64,000 bases of DNA from NCBI RefSeq assembly GCF_014529535.1, contig NW_023503293.1, positions 4,792,741 through 4,856,740 of the forward strand. Direction: 5' to 3'. Position numbers and translations under genes: made by a program. Source of the DNA: Bradysia coprophila (Eukaryota > Arthropoda > Insecta > Diptera > Sciaridae). Of this stretch, positions 23,001 through 35,000 are shown piece after piece; within the stretch, counting starts at the first letter, position 1; every line of letters begins with the position of its first letter. Under the pieces are notes generated by a model. That model saw nothing but the letters and a program-made list of their open reading frames with translations. It searched no databases and had not been told where the DNA came from.

Positions 23001-26000
23001 AAATTTTTATTAAAATTGCTTGATGTCTCTTACGAGTGGTAATCAAGCCTTTTTCTTATGCCCTTATGCTGATAAGAGTGAGATCAACTAAAATAATGAA
23101 ACCTCAAAACAGGGAAAAGCAAACGAAAGAACGGGATAAAATTTCGTCGACTTGGAGTGGACTTCCACTAAAGTCGATCCAACCGTTTGCAGTGAAACTT
23201 ATCCAAGGATGTTTTTCCATATTATGGTACTACAGAGACTAAGCTCTCTCACCATACATGCCATGTCTTGGACTTATGTCACTGCAGCCGGTCAGGGACT
23301 TGGGAAAATCACCTATTTTTCCACCTAAAATGATTGATACAGTCCCTAAACTTTAAAAATATTTGATTTCAGTATATTTAGCTAATCCTTCTGTCACATC
23401 TTTTGACAGCTTTTTACGTTTTAGTACGTTTTCTCTCCCAGCAGCAAAAACCCTATCCCAGTACAAAAAGTATATCGAATGCCGCAAATGCATTTAAAAA
23501 CGAACATTCGTTGAAATACTTTTTTATCACACCAAATCTTTATCATTTTATACAAATATGTTCATCTTTATAATAACACAACATCGGTGATTTGCATGCA
23601 ATTTAAACAAAACCAAATCAATTGTTCATGTGTTACATTTACATTATGGAAGAGGAATGTCTTATTCTTTATCCAAATTTGTGCACAGCTAACTGTGTTT
23701 TTCTTTCTTTGTTTAACAAGTGTAACTTTCTGCAATAAGTCACTAAATAAACATTTCGATAAACTACAAAATAATTCAAAAATATTGTATTGTGGCTTGC
23801 CTACGTCTACGATATGCAAATTTATTAAATTTTTGTGGACGAAAGAGCGACGCAATCTCAATAAACTAAACAGACATCTGAAACAAATTATGATCGGATC
23901 TACTACCCTCTCGTTTTCATACGTTTTGTTCATTATTTCATTATTGTTCCTTGACATTAGAGATTTTTTTTTTTTTTTCATTGTGCAAAAGTCAACCGAC
24001 AAGAGGACAGCGAATTATAAAACTTGTTCTTCAATTTGTAAATTTTAATTTAATTTTTGTGCTTTATTGTGACTTTGATATCAATTTCTATCAGTATTTT
24101 CGAAATTAGTTCAGCTAAATGCAAAGGAGTTGCGTGTTCAAATGTTGGATTTGTTGTATTAAATCAGTAAAAATGTTTTCTGTTTTGATCGTCTACAATC
24201 ATTGTTTGGAATATTCTGTTTCGAATAGTTAACAATATTATTAACCAAGATGGCTCAGTATGTTTCTCAATTCGTCGGTCCGAAAATCAATAAATTGAAA
24301 CAACTTTAAACATTTTGACCTTAACGCCATAATATCAGCTGTGGCTCAAAATATAAATACAAAAATCAAATTAGAATTTCTTACGTGTAGTCGAATTGAC
24401 TTCAGACATAATTTTGTCATTTCGCTTGCACGTAAGGTGCGAGTTTTTTTAAAAGGAATTTTAACGTGATCTTATGTGTTTAAAGATTGAATTAATAGCT
24501 GATGTGTTATGTGACAATAAAGTCACGAAGCGTCGGAAAATGTTTCAATTTTGGATATTTTGATCGACAAATCGAGAGACATGAAACCTCTAAAATGTGC
24601 AATAACTATTCGGTATAAGTATTACCGCTGTGCATTTTATATGTGATTATGATGGCCAATAATATTGATGATGTCTCTAATATCTGCAAGTTCGAACAAA
24701 ACGCCTTTACGTTGCAGTTTGTAAATGGATGAATTCCCTAAGATGAAACAACACGCCTTTACGTTTCTCTTCGTAAATGGAATTGTACAAACGCCTTTAT
24801 GTTACATTTCGTATAAGGATGAATTCCCAAGGATTGTACAAAAATACTTTACAGTAAAGGCTTTACGTTACATTTCGTAAAAGGATAAATTACTAATTGA
24901 TAAGATTAACAATAAACAGATTATCAATAAGAAAAAAAAATTAACAAAATGTTTGTTAAATCCTAGCGATTTTTTGATTTTGATTTTTTGGTGAGATTTG
25001 GTGACATCACAAAAATTCGCATCACAAAGATCCGCACTGACTTAAAACACCTCTTTGTCTTATTTTGTCATAAATTGTTCACTCCTTTTATTTGATTGCA
25101 AAGAAATTTTCAGAACAAACAGAAAGATGCTTTAAAGAGGAGGTATTTCTTGTCTACCTCTTGAATAAAATTTAAACTCATGTGAATACGGCCGCAAAGC
25201 TCACAGTAGTTGAAATTTTCTAGATTAAAAGACTTTTTTAGCAAATAAATCTACTGAATTGACCCGATTTGCTCATCAATAAGGTATGCAACTAGTGTGT
25301 TTACGGCCCTCGCTTCGCTCTGGCCGCAAAGTTCACACTCGTTGATTTTTTTTCTAGCATAGACAGCAAGAAATCACTCATAGAAGTCTTTTCAGAACAA
25401 ATCATAGATTATTGATCCATCATTTTCCATTAACGTTAACTTCGTTAGTAATTTCAGTTCTGTCGAAATTACTCCGTATGATAAGGAGACAGAGCCATCA
25501 CAAATTTCATTCTTAGTCGAATAATTTTTTTTGTTGAGGATTATTCAAGCTATCGAGCAACAAGCAAGTCGAACTTTGATGTGAGACAAAATATTGCGTT
25601 GCGTGTTTCTGTCTTTTTTACCTATGCATAAAAAATGCATATAAATCGACGACATATTTTCATGGTCGGCAATTTTGTCAATTTTAATTTTGTTTACGAG
25701 ATCCCAAAATTGTTTCTTCCCCCGAAGTAATCCATGAATCGTCTGTATTCAATTCTATTTGCATTCAATGCAACACTTTCAAAATGGATCTTATCGATAT
25801 AATTTTAACATTTAATGAATTTTGTAGGCGGATTAGCTCAAAAAAGACAATTTTTCTTTTAAATAATTGCGCCAATATATTTCGTCTTTAGTTCAAACAT
25901 TTAAAAAAAAGTCAAAAATGTAAAAACAACTGATTTTGTCATGCAAAAATATAGATAAAAATTGACAAAATTGCCGACCACGAAAATATGTCGTCGATTT

Positions 26001-29000
26001 ATATGCATTTTTTATGCATAGGTAAAAAGACAGAAACACGCAACGCAATATTTGTCTTACAAGCAAGTCGAACTTTGATGTGAGACAAAATATTGCGTTG
26101 CGTGTTTCTGTCTTTTTTACCTATGCATAAAAAATGCATGTAAATCGACGACATATTTTCATGGTCGGCAATTTTGTCAATTTTAATTTTGTTTACGAGA
26201 TCCCAAAATTGTTTCTTCCCCCGAAGTAATCCATGAATCGTCTGTATTCAATTCTATTTGCATTCAATGCAACACTTTCAAAATGGATCTTATCGATATA
26301 ATTTTAACATTTAATGAATTTTGTAGGCGGATTAGCTCAAAAAAGACAATTTTTCTTTTAAATAATTGCGCCAATATATTTCGTCTTTAGTTCAAACATT
26401 TAAAAAAAAGTCAAAAATGTAAAAACAACTGATTTTGTCATGCAAAAATATAGATAAAAATTGACAAAATTGACGACCACGAAAATATGTCGTCGATTTA
26501 TATGCATTTTTTATGCATAGGTAAAAAAGACAGAAACACGCAACGCAATATTTGTCTTACAAGCAAGTCGAACTTTGATGTGAGACAAAATATTGCGTTG
26601 CGTGTTTCTGTCTTTTTTACCTATGCATAAAAAATGCATGTAAATCGACGACATATTTTCATGGTCGGCAATTTTGTCAATTTTAATTTTGTTTACGAGA
26701 TCCCAAAATTGTTTCTTCCCCCGAAGTAATCCATGAATCGTCTGTATTCAATTCTATTTGCATTCAATGCAACACTTTCAAAATGGATCTTATCGATATA
26801 ATTTTAACATTTAATGAATTTTGTAGGCGGATTAGCTCAAAAAAGACAATTTTTCTTTTAAATAATTGCGCCAATATATTTCGTCTTTAGTTCAAACATT
26901 TAAAAAAAAGTCAAAAATGTAAAAACAACTGATTTTGTCATGCAAAAATATAGATAAAAATTGACAAAATTGCCGACCACGAAAATATGTCGTCGATTTA
27001 TATGCATTTTTTATGCATAGGTAAAAAAGACAGAAACACGCAACGCAATATTTGTCTTACAAGCAAGTCGAACTTTGATGTGAGACAAAATATTGCGTTG
27101 CGTGTTTCTGTTTTTTTTTTACCTATGCATAAAAAATGCATGTAAATCGACGACATATTTTCATGGTCGGCAATTTTGTCAATTTTAATTTTGTTTACGA
27201 GATCCCAAAATTGTTTCTTCCCCCGAAGTAATCCATGAATCGTCTGTATTCAATTCTATTTGCATTCAATGCAACACTTTCAAAATGGATCTTATCGATA
27301 TAATTTTAACATTTAATGAATTTTGTAGGCGGATTAGCTCAAAAAAGACAATTTTTCTTTTAAATAATTGCGCCAATATATTTCGTCTTTAGTTCAAACA
27401 TTTAAAAAAAAGTCAAAAATGTAAAAACAACTGATTTTGTCATGCAAAAATATAGATAAAAATTGACAAAATTGCCGACCACGAAAATATGTCGTCGATT
27501 TATATGCATTTTTTATGCATAGGTAAAAAAGACAGAAACACGCAACGCAATATTTGTCTTACAAGCAAGTCGAACTTTGATGTGAGACAAAATATTGCGT
27601 TGCGTGTTTCTGTTTTTTTTTTACCTATGCATAAAAAATGCATGTAAATCGACGACATATTTTCATGGTCGGCAATTTTGTCAATTTTAATTTTGTTTAC
27701 GAGATCCCAAAATTGTTTCTTCCCCCGAAGTAATCCATGAATCGTCTGTATTCAATTCTATTTGCATTCAATGCAACACTTTCAAAATGGATCTTATCGA
27801 TGTAATTTTAACATTTAATGAATTTTGTAGGCGGATTAGCTCAAAAAAGACAATTTTTCTTTTAAATAATTGCGCCAATATATTTCGTCTTTAGTTCAAA
27901 CATTTAAAAAAAAGTCAAAAATGTAAAAACAACTGATTTTGTCATGCAAAAATATAGATAAAAATTGACAAAATTGCCGACCACGAAAATATGTCGTCGA
28001 TTTATATGCATTTTTTATGCATAGGTAAAAAAGACAGAAACACGCAACGCAATATTTGTCTTACAAGCAAGTCGAACTTTGATGTGAGACAAAATATTGC
28101 GTTGCGTGTTTCTGTTTTTTTTTACCTATGCATAAAAAATGCATGTAAATCGACGACATATTTTCATGGTCGGCAATTTTGTCAATTTTAATTTTGTTTA
28201 CGAGATCCCAAAATTGTTTCTTCCCCCGAAGTAATCCATGAATCGTCTGTATTCAATTCTATTTGCATTCAATGCAACACTTTCAAAATGGATCTTATCG
28301 ATATAATTTTAACATTTAATGAATTTTGTAGGCGGATTAGCTCAAAAAAGACAATTTTTCTTTTAAATAATTGCGCCAATATATTTCGTCTTTAGTTCAA
28401 ACATTTAAAAAAAAAGTCAAAAATGTAAAAACAACTGATTTTGTCATGCAAAAATATAGATAAAAATTGACAAAATTGCCGACCACGAAAATATGTCGTC
28501 GATTTATATGCATTTTTTATGCATAGGTAAAAAAGACAGAAACACGCAACGCAATATTTGTCTTACAAGCAAGTCGAACTTTGATGTGAGACAAAATATT
28601 GCGTTGCCTGTTTCTGTCTTTTTTACCTATGCATAAAAATAGTCATTTGTGTACCTGTTTTGGACGATTGATTTTAGGCAATTTCGCGGATTGTAGACCG
28701 AACGAAGTGAGGTCTACAAGCGAAAGTGCCTTAAATCAACCGTCCCAAACAGGTGCACATGTGAGTTTTCATGCAGAGGGCCGGAAACCCGAGAAAATTC
28801 GAAAAATTGCCCTCATTTTCGGCCCCGAAGCATGAAAATGCATATAAATCGACGACATATTTTCATGGTCGGCAATTTTGTCAATTTTAATTTTGTTTAC
28901 GAGATCCCAAAATTGTTTCTTCCCCCGAAGTAATCCATGAATCGTCTGTATTCAATTCTATTTGCATTCAATGCAACACTTTCAAAATGGATCTTATCGA

Positions 29001-32000
29001 TATAATTTTAACATTTAATGAATTTTGTAGGCGGATTAGCTCAAAAAAGACAATTTTTCTTTTAAATAATTGCGCCAATATATTTCGTCTTTAGTTCAAA
29101 CATTTAAAAAAAAGTCAAAAATGTAAAAACAACTGATTTTGTCATGCAAAAATATAGATAAAAATTGACAAAATTGCCGACCACGAAAGTATGTCGTCGA
29201 TTTATATGCATTTTTTATGCATAGGTAAAAAAGACAGAAACACGCAACGCAATATTTGTCTTACAAGCAAGTCGAACTTTGATGTGAGACAAAATATTGC
29301 GTTGCGTGTTTCTGTCTTTTTTACCTATGCATAAAAAATGCATATAAATCGACGACATATTTTCATGGTCGGCAATTTTGTCAATTTTAATTTTGTTTAC
29401 GAGATCCCAAAATTGTTTCTTCCCCCGAAGTAATCCATGAATCGTCTGTATTCAATTCTATTTGCATTCAATGCAACACTTTCAAAATGGATCTTATCGA
29501 TATAATTTTAACATTTAATGAATTTTGTAGGCGGATTAGCTCAAAAAAGACAATTTTTCTTTTAAATAATTGCGCCAATATATTTCGTCTTTAGTTCAAA
29601 CATTTAAAAAAAAGTCAAAAATGTAAAAACAACTGATTTTGTCATGCAAAAATATAGATAAAAATTGACAAAATTGCCGACCACGAAAATATGTCGTCGA
29701 TTTATATGCATTTTTTATGCATAGGTAAAAAAGACAGAAACACGCAACGCAATATTTGTCTTACAAGCAAGTCGAACTTTGATGTGAGACAAAATATTGC
29801 GTTGCGTGTTTCTGTCTTTTTTACCTATGCATAAAAAATGCATATAAATCGACGACATATTTTCATGGTCGGCAATTTTGTCAATTTTAATTTTGTTTAC
29901 GAGATCCCAAAATTGTTTCTTCCCCCGAAGTAATCCATGAATCGTCTGTATTCAATTCTATTTGCATTCAATGCAACACTTTCAAAATGGATCTTATCGA
30001 TATAATTTTAACATTTAATGAATTTTGTAGGCGGATTAGCTCAAAAAAGACAATTTTTCTTTTAAATAATTGCGCCAATATATTTCGTCTTTAGTTCAAA
30101 CATTTAAAAAAAAGTCAAAAATGTAAAAACAACTGATTTTGTCATGCAAAAATATAGATAAAAATTGACAAAATTGCCGACCACGAAAGTATGTCGTCGA
30201 TTTATATGCATTTTTTATGCATAGGTAAAAAAGACAGAAACACGCAACGCAATATTTGTCTTACAAGCAAGTCGAACTTTGATGTGAGACAAAATATTGC
30301 GTTGCGTGTTTCTGTCTTTTTTACCTATGCATAAAAAATGCATATAAATCGACGACATATTTTCATGGTCGGCAATTTTGTCAATTTTAATTTTGTTTAC
30401 GAGATCCCAAAATTGTTTCTTCCCCCGAAGTAATCCATGAATCGTCTGTATTCAATTCTATTTGCATTCAATGCAACACTTTCAAAATGGATCTTATCGA
30501 TATAATTTTAACATTTAATGAATTTTGTAGGCGGATTAGCTCAAAAAAGACAATTTTTCTTTTAAATAATTGCGCCAATATATTTCGTCTTTAGTTCAAA
30601 CATTTAAAAAAAAGTCAAAAATGTAAAAACAACTGATTTTGTCATGCAAAAATATAGATAAAAATTGACAAAATTGCCGACCACGAAAATATGTCGTCGA
30701 TTTATATGCATTTTTTATGCATAGGTAAAAAAGACAGAAACACGCAACGCAATATTTGTCTTACAAGCAAGTCGAACTTTGATGTGAGACAAAATATTGC
30801 GTTGCGTGTTTCTGTCTTTTTTACCTATGCATAAAAAATGCATATAAATCGACGACATATTTTAGTGGTCGTCAATTTTGTCAATTTTTATCTATATTTT
30901 TGCATGACAAAATCAGTTGTTTTTACATTTTTGACTTTTTTTTTAAATGTTTGAACTAAAGACGAAATATATATTGGCATTTATTCCCTTGACTGAAAGT
31001 CATGGGTCTTACGGATGATAAACACTCTAAAATGTTTGTCACAAAATGTTCACTATGATTGAAAATACATGAATGTATGACCAAAAATCTTAAATACAGA
31101 AAATGTTTGTCACACTTTGTTCATTTTTTGATAACACGATAACTCGAGTAATTCTCAATGGATTTCCAATTTTTTTTTTATTCGACGGGGAATTAAATTC
31201 CTGAGGTTAAGTTCGAAGATGGGCTATGATGTACCGATGATTTTAAAGATATTCCCAAAAGAATTTTTGTCTCATTGCTTGATAACACGATAACTTGAGC
31301 AATCTTCAACTGAGTTCCAAATTATTTTTTTTATTTGACGAGGAATTAAATTCTTTAGGTTAAGTTCGAAGATAGGCTATAACAGACTGGGGAGCTCGGA
31401 GATATTCTCGAAAGAATTTTTGTCTTGTCTCTTGATAACAAGATAACTCGAGTAATTCTTAGTGGATTTCCAAAAACTTTTTTTATCGAAGAGGAATTCA
31501 ATTCCTCAGGTCAAGTTTGAAGATGGGCTATAACGGACCGGTGATCTTAAAGATATTCTTAATAGAATTTTTGGCTCGTCGCTTGATTCCACGATAACTT
31601 GAATAATCCTAAACGGATTTCCAAAAACTTCTTTTTAATCGACGGGGAATTCAATTCCTCACGTTAAGTTCAAAGATGGGCTATAATAGACCGGAGATCT
31701 CTGAGATATTCCCAAAAGAATTTTTGGGTCAACGTTTGATAACTTGAGTATTTCTCAACAGATTTCCAAAACTTTTTTTTAATCGAGAGGAATTAAATTC
31801 CTGAGGTTAAGTTTGAAGATGGCCAATAACGGACGAGTCACCTTAGAGCAGGTCTTAGAGATATTCCCAAAAGAATTTTCGTCTCGTCGGTCGCTTGATA
31901 GCACGATAGCTTGAATAATCCTCAACAAAAAAAATTATTCGACTAAGAATGAAATTTGTGATGGCTCTGTCTCCTTATCATACGGAGTAATTTCGACAGA

Positions 32001-35000
32001 ACTGAAATTACTAACGAAGTTAACGTTAATGGAAAATGATGGATCAATAATCTATGATTTGTTCTGAAAAGACTTCTATGAGTGATTTCTTGCTGTCTAT
32101 GCTAGAAAAAAAATCAACGAGTGTGAACTTTGCGGCCAGAGCGAAGCGAGGGCCGTAAACACACTAGTTGCATACCTTATTGATGAGCAAATCGGGTCAA
32201 TTCAGTAGATTTATTTGCTAAAAAAGTCTTTTAATCTAGAAAATTTCAACTACTGTGAGCTTTGCGGCCGTATTCACATGAGTTTAAATTTTATTCAAGA
32301 GGTAGACAAGAAATACCTCCTCTTTAAAGCATCTTTCTGTTTGTTCTGAAAATTTCTTTGCAATCAAATAAAAGGAGTGAACAATTTATGACAAAATAAG
32401 ACAAAGAGGTGTTTTAAGTCAGTGCGGATCTTTGTGATGCGAATTTTTGTGATGTCACCAAATCTCACCAAAAAATCAAAATCAAAAAATCGCTAGGATT
32501 TAACAAACATTTTGTCAATTTTTTTTTCTTAATGATAATCTGTTTATTGTTAATCTTATCAATTAGTAATTTATCCTTTTACGAAATGTAACGTAAAGCC
32601 TTTACTGTAAAGTATTTTTGTACAATCCTTGGGAATTCATCCTTATACGAAATGTAACATAAAGGCGTTTGTACAATTCCATTTACGAAGAGAAACGTAA
32701 AGGCGTGTTGTTTCATCTTAGGGAATTCATCCATTTACAAACTGCAACGTAAAGGCGTTTTGTTCGAACTTGCAGATATTAGAGACATCATCAATATTAT
32801 TGGCCATCATAATCACATATAAAATGCACAGCGGTAATACTTATACCGAATAGTTATTGCACATTTTAGAGGTTTCATGTCTCTCGATTTGTCGATCAAA
32901 AATATCCAAAATTGAAACATTTTCCGACGCTTCGTGACTTTATTGTCACATAACACATCAGCTATTAATTCAATCTTTAAACACATAAGATCACGTTAAA
33001 ATTCCTTTTAAAAAAACTCGCACCTTACGTGCAAGCGAAATGACAAAATTATGTCTGAAGTCAATTCGACTACACGTAAGAAATTCTAATTTGATTTTTG
33101 TATTTATATTTTGAGCCACAGCTGATATTATGGCGTTAAGGTCAAAATGTTTAAAGTTGTTTCAATTTATTGATTTTCGGACCGACGAATTGAGAAACAT
33201 ACTGAGCCATCTTGGTTAATAATATTGTTAACTATTCGAAACAGAATATTCCAAACAATGATTGTAGACGATCAAAACAGAAAACATTTTTACTGATTTA
33301 ATACAACAAATCCAACATTTGAACACGCAACTCCTTTGCATTTAGCTGAACTAATTTCGAAAATACTGATAGAAATTGATATCAAAGTCACAATAAAGCA
33401 CAAAAATTAAATTAAAATTTACAAATTGAAGAACAAGTTTTATAATTCGCTGTCCTCTTGTCGGTTGACTTTTGCACAATGAAAAAAAAAAAAATCTCTA
33501 ATGTCAAGGAACAATAATGAAATAATGAACAAAACGTATGAAAACGAGAGGGTAGTAGATCCGATCATAATTTGTTTCAGATGTCTGTTTAGTTTATTGA
33601 GATTGCGTCGCTCTTTCGTCCACAAAAATTTAATAAATTTGCATATCGTAGACGTAGGCAAGCCACAATACAATATTTTTGAATTATTTTGTAGTTTATC
33701 GAAATGTTTATTTAGTGACTTATTGCAGAAAGTTACACTTGTTAAACAAAGAAAGAAAAACACAGTTAGCTGTGCACAAATTTGGATAAAGAATAAGACA
33801 TTCCTCTTCCATAATGTAAATGTAACACATGAACAATTGATTTGGTTTTGTTTAAATTGCATGCAAATCACCGATGTTGTGTTATTATAAAGATGAACAT
33901 ATTTGTATAAAATGATAAAGATTTGGTGTGATAAAAAAGTATTTCAACGAATGTTCGTTTTTAAATGCATTTGCGGCATTCGATATACTTTTTGTACTGG
34001 GATAGGGTTTTTGCTGCTGGGAGAGAAAACGTACTAAAACGTAAAAAGCTGTCAAAAGATGTGACAGAAGGATTAGCTAAATATACTGAAACCAAATATT
34101 TTTAAAGTTTATGGACTGTATCACCAACAGGTCAACATGGTTGAGTTGTGCCATTTCCGATACCGTCAGCAGACAAACCTTCTATAATTCCATTAAAAAA
34201 AAGGAAAATTAATTGCTGATATGGTAGCGGGACTAATCAACCGACGGGGACATTTAATTCGATAATTTTCAATCAATTGTCGAACCAATTACTGAAACTG
34301 GTCCATTCTGCAGCAAAGTGCGAGTAAACTGGCGACAGACTGGTCGCTTCCAGACGTTGCAGACGAAGCAATATAAATTTTCTGAGCGAAATAATACAAA
34401 ATTGTAAATATTATTTGCATGATACATTGAGTTCTCCGAAATACCAATACCTTAAAGAGAACGCAGTCAAAGCCCGGGTAAAAATATAAGTCTCAAAGGT
34501 TCTAAATACGTAGTCTCTCTGTATCAAGTCCCATGTATTTTGAGACCATGAGACTATGCATTTCGAACCTTTGAGACCTTTATTTTAACTCGGGAGTAAT
34601 GACCGAAAGTAATAACGAAAACTAAAAATGTTGAAATGTTGAAATACGTACCATTTGTATGAGAGAACACCAAGTGTTCGCTATGAGAACACATGTAAGA
34701 TTCCTGACCCATGATCAAAGTACCAATCAGGTGGTACAATTTTCAAAATTCGTTAAGAACAGATTTTGCCGATCATCCTTCACAAACATATTACCTTCGT
34801 GCAAAATGTAAAATGTACCTTTTTCCTGTTCTGCTCGAAAAAAAGACATTTTGAAATGTACCTTTTTCCTGTAGTTTCATTTCCACCACTACCATTTGCA
34901 ACATAATCGTAGAGCAGGTGGTGTGTATACTCAAAATGTGCGTCTCTTCAAGGCCTACAAGGCTAGCTAAAAAAGTTTTTTCCCAACTAATCGCGAGAAA

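Larger units (their letters stand above)
23335..34123. mobile_element. Giant fold-back element, 10.8 kb, in the last pod1 intron
   Basis: The left arm 23335-25555 and right arm 31904-34123 are inverted copies of about 2.2 kb. They differ at a handful of sites, for example near 24930 and in an A/T run near 23965. The outer ends read TGATACAGTCC and, inverted, GGACTGTATCA. Between the arms lie a tandem array of 500-bp units (25561-30978) and degenerate 150-bp repeats (about 31110-31925). The longest open frames in the arms (about 140 residues, read on both strands) resemble no protein I know. No target-site duplication is visible next to the ends. Long inverted arms with internal repeats recall the FB/Galileo type of fold-back transposon, but the termini were not matched to any named family. 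Confidence 0.8.

Noticed and set aside
23568-24048. Overlapping open frames of about 145-153 codons on both strands in the left arm, mirrored at 33440-33890
   Set aside because: They exist on both strands of an inverted repeat, have low-complexity AT-driven composition, and match no protein I know. They are better explained as chance frames.
28599-28835. Open frame of 78 codons across the inserted hairpin
   Set aside because: It spans the junction of the satellite and the insert and is made of inverted repeats.
25561-30978. Regularly spaced repeats reminiscent of a CRISPR array
   Set aside because: The units are 500 bp, contiguous and nearly identical throughout, in a eukaryotic intron. There are no unique spacers.
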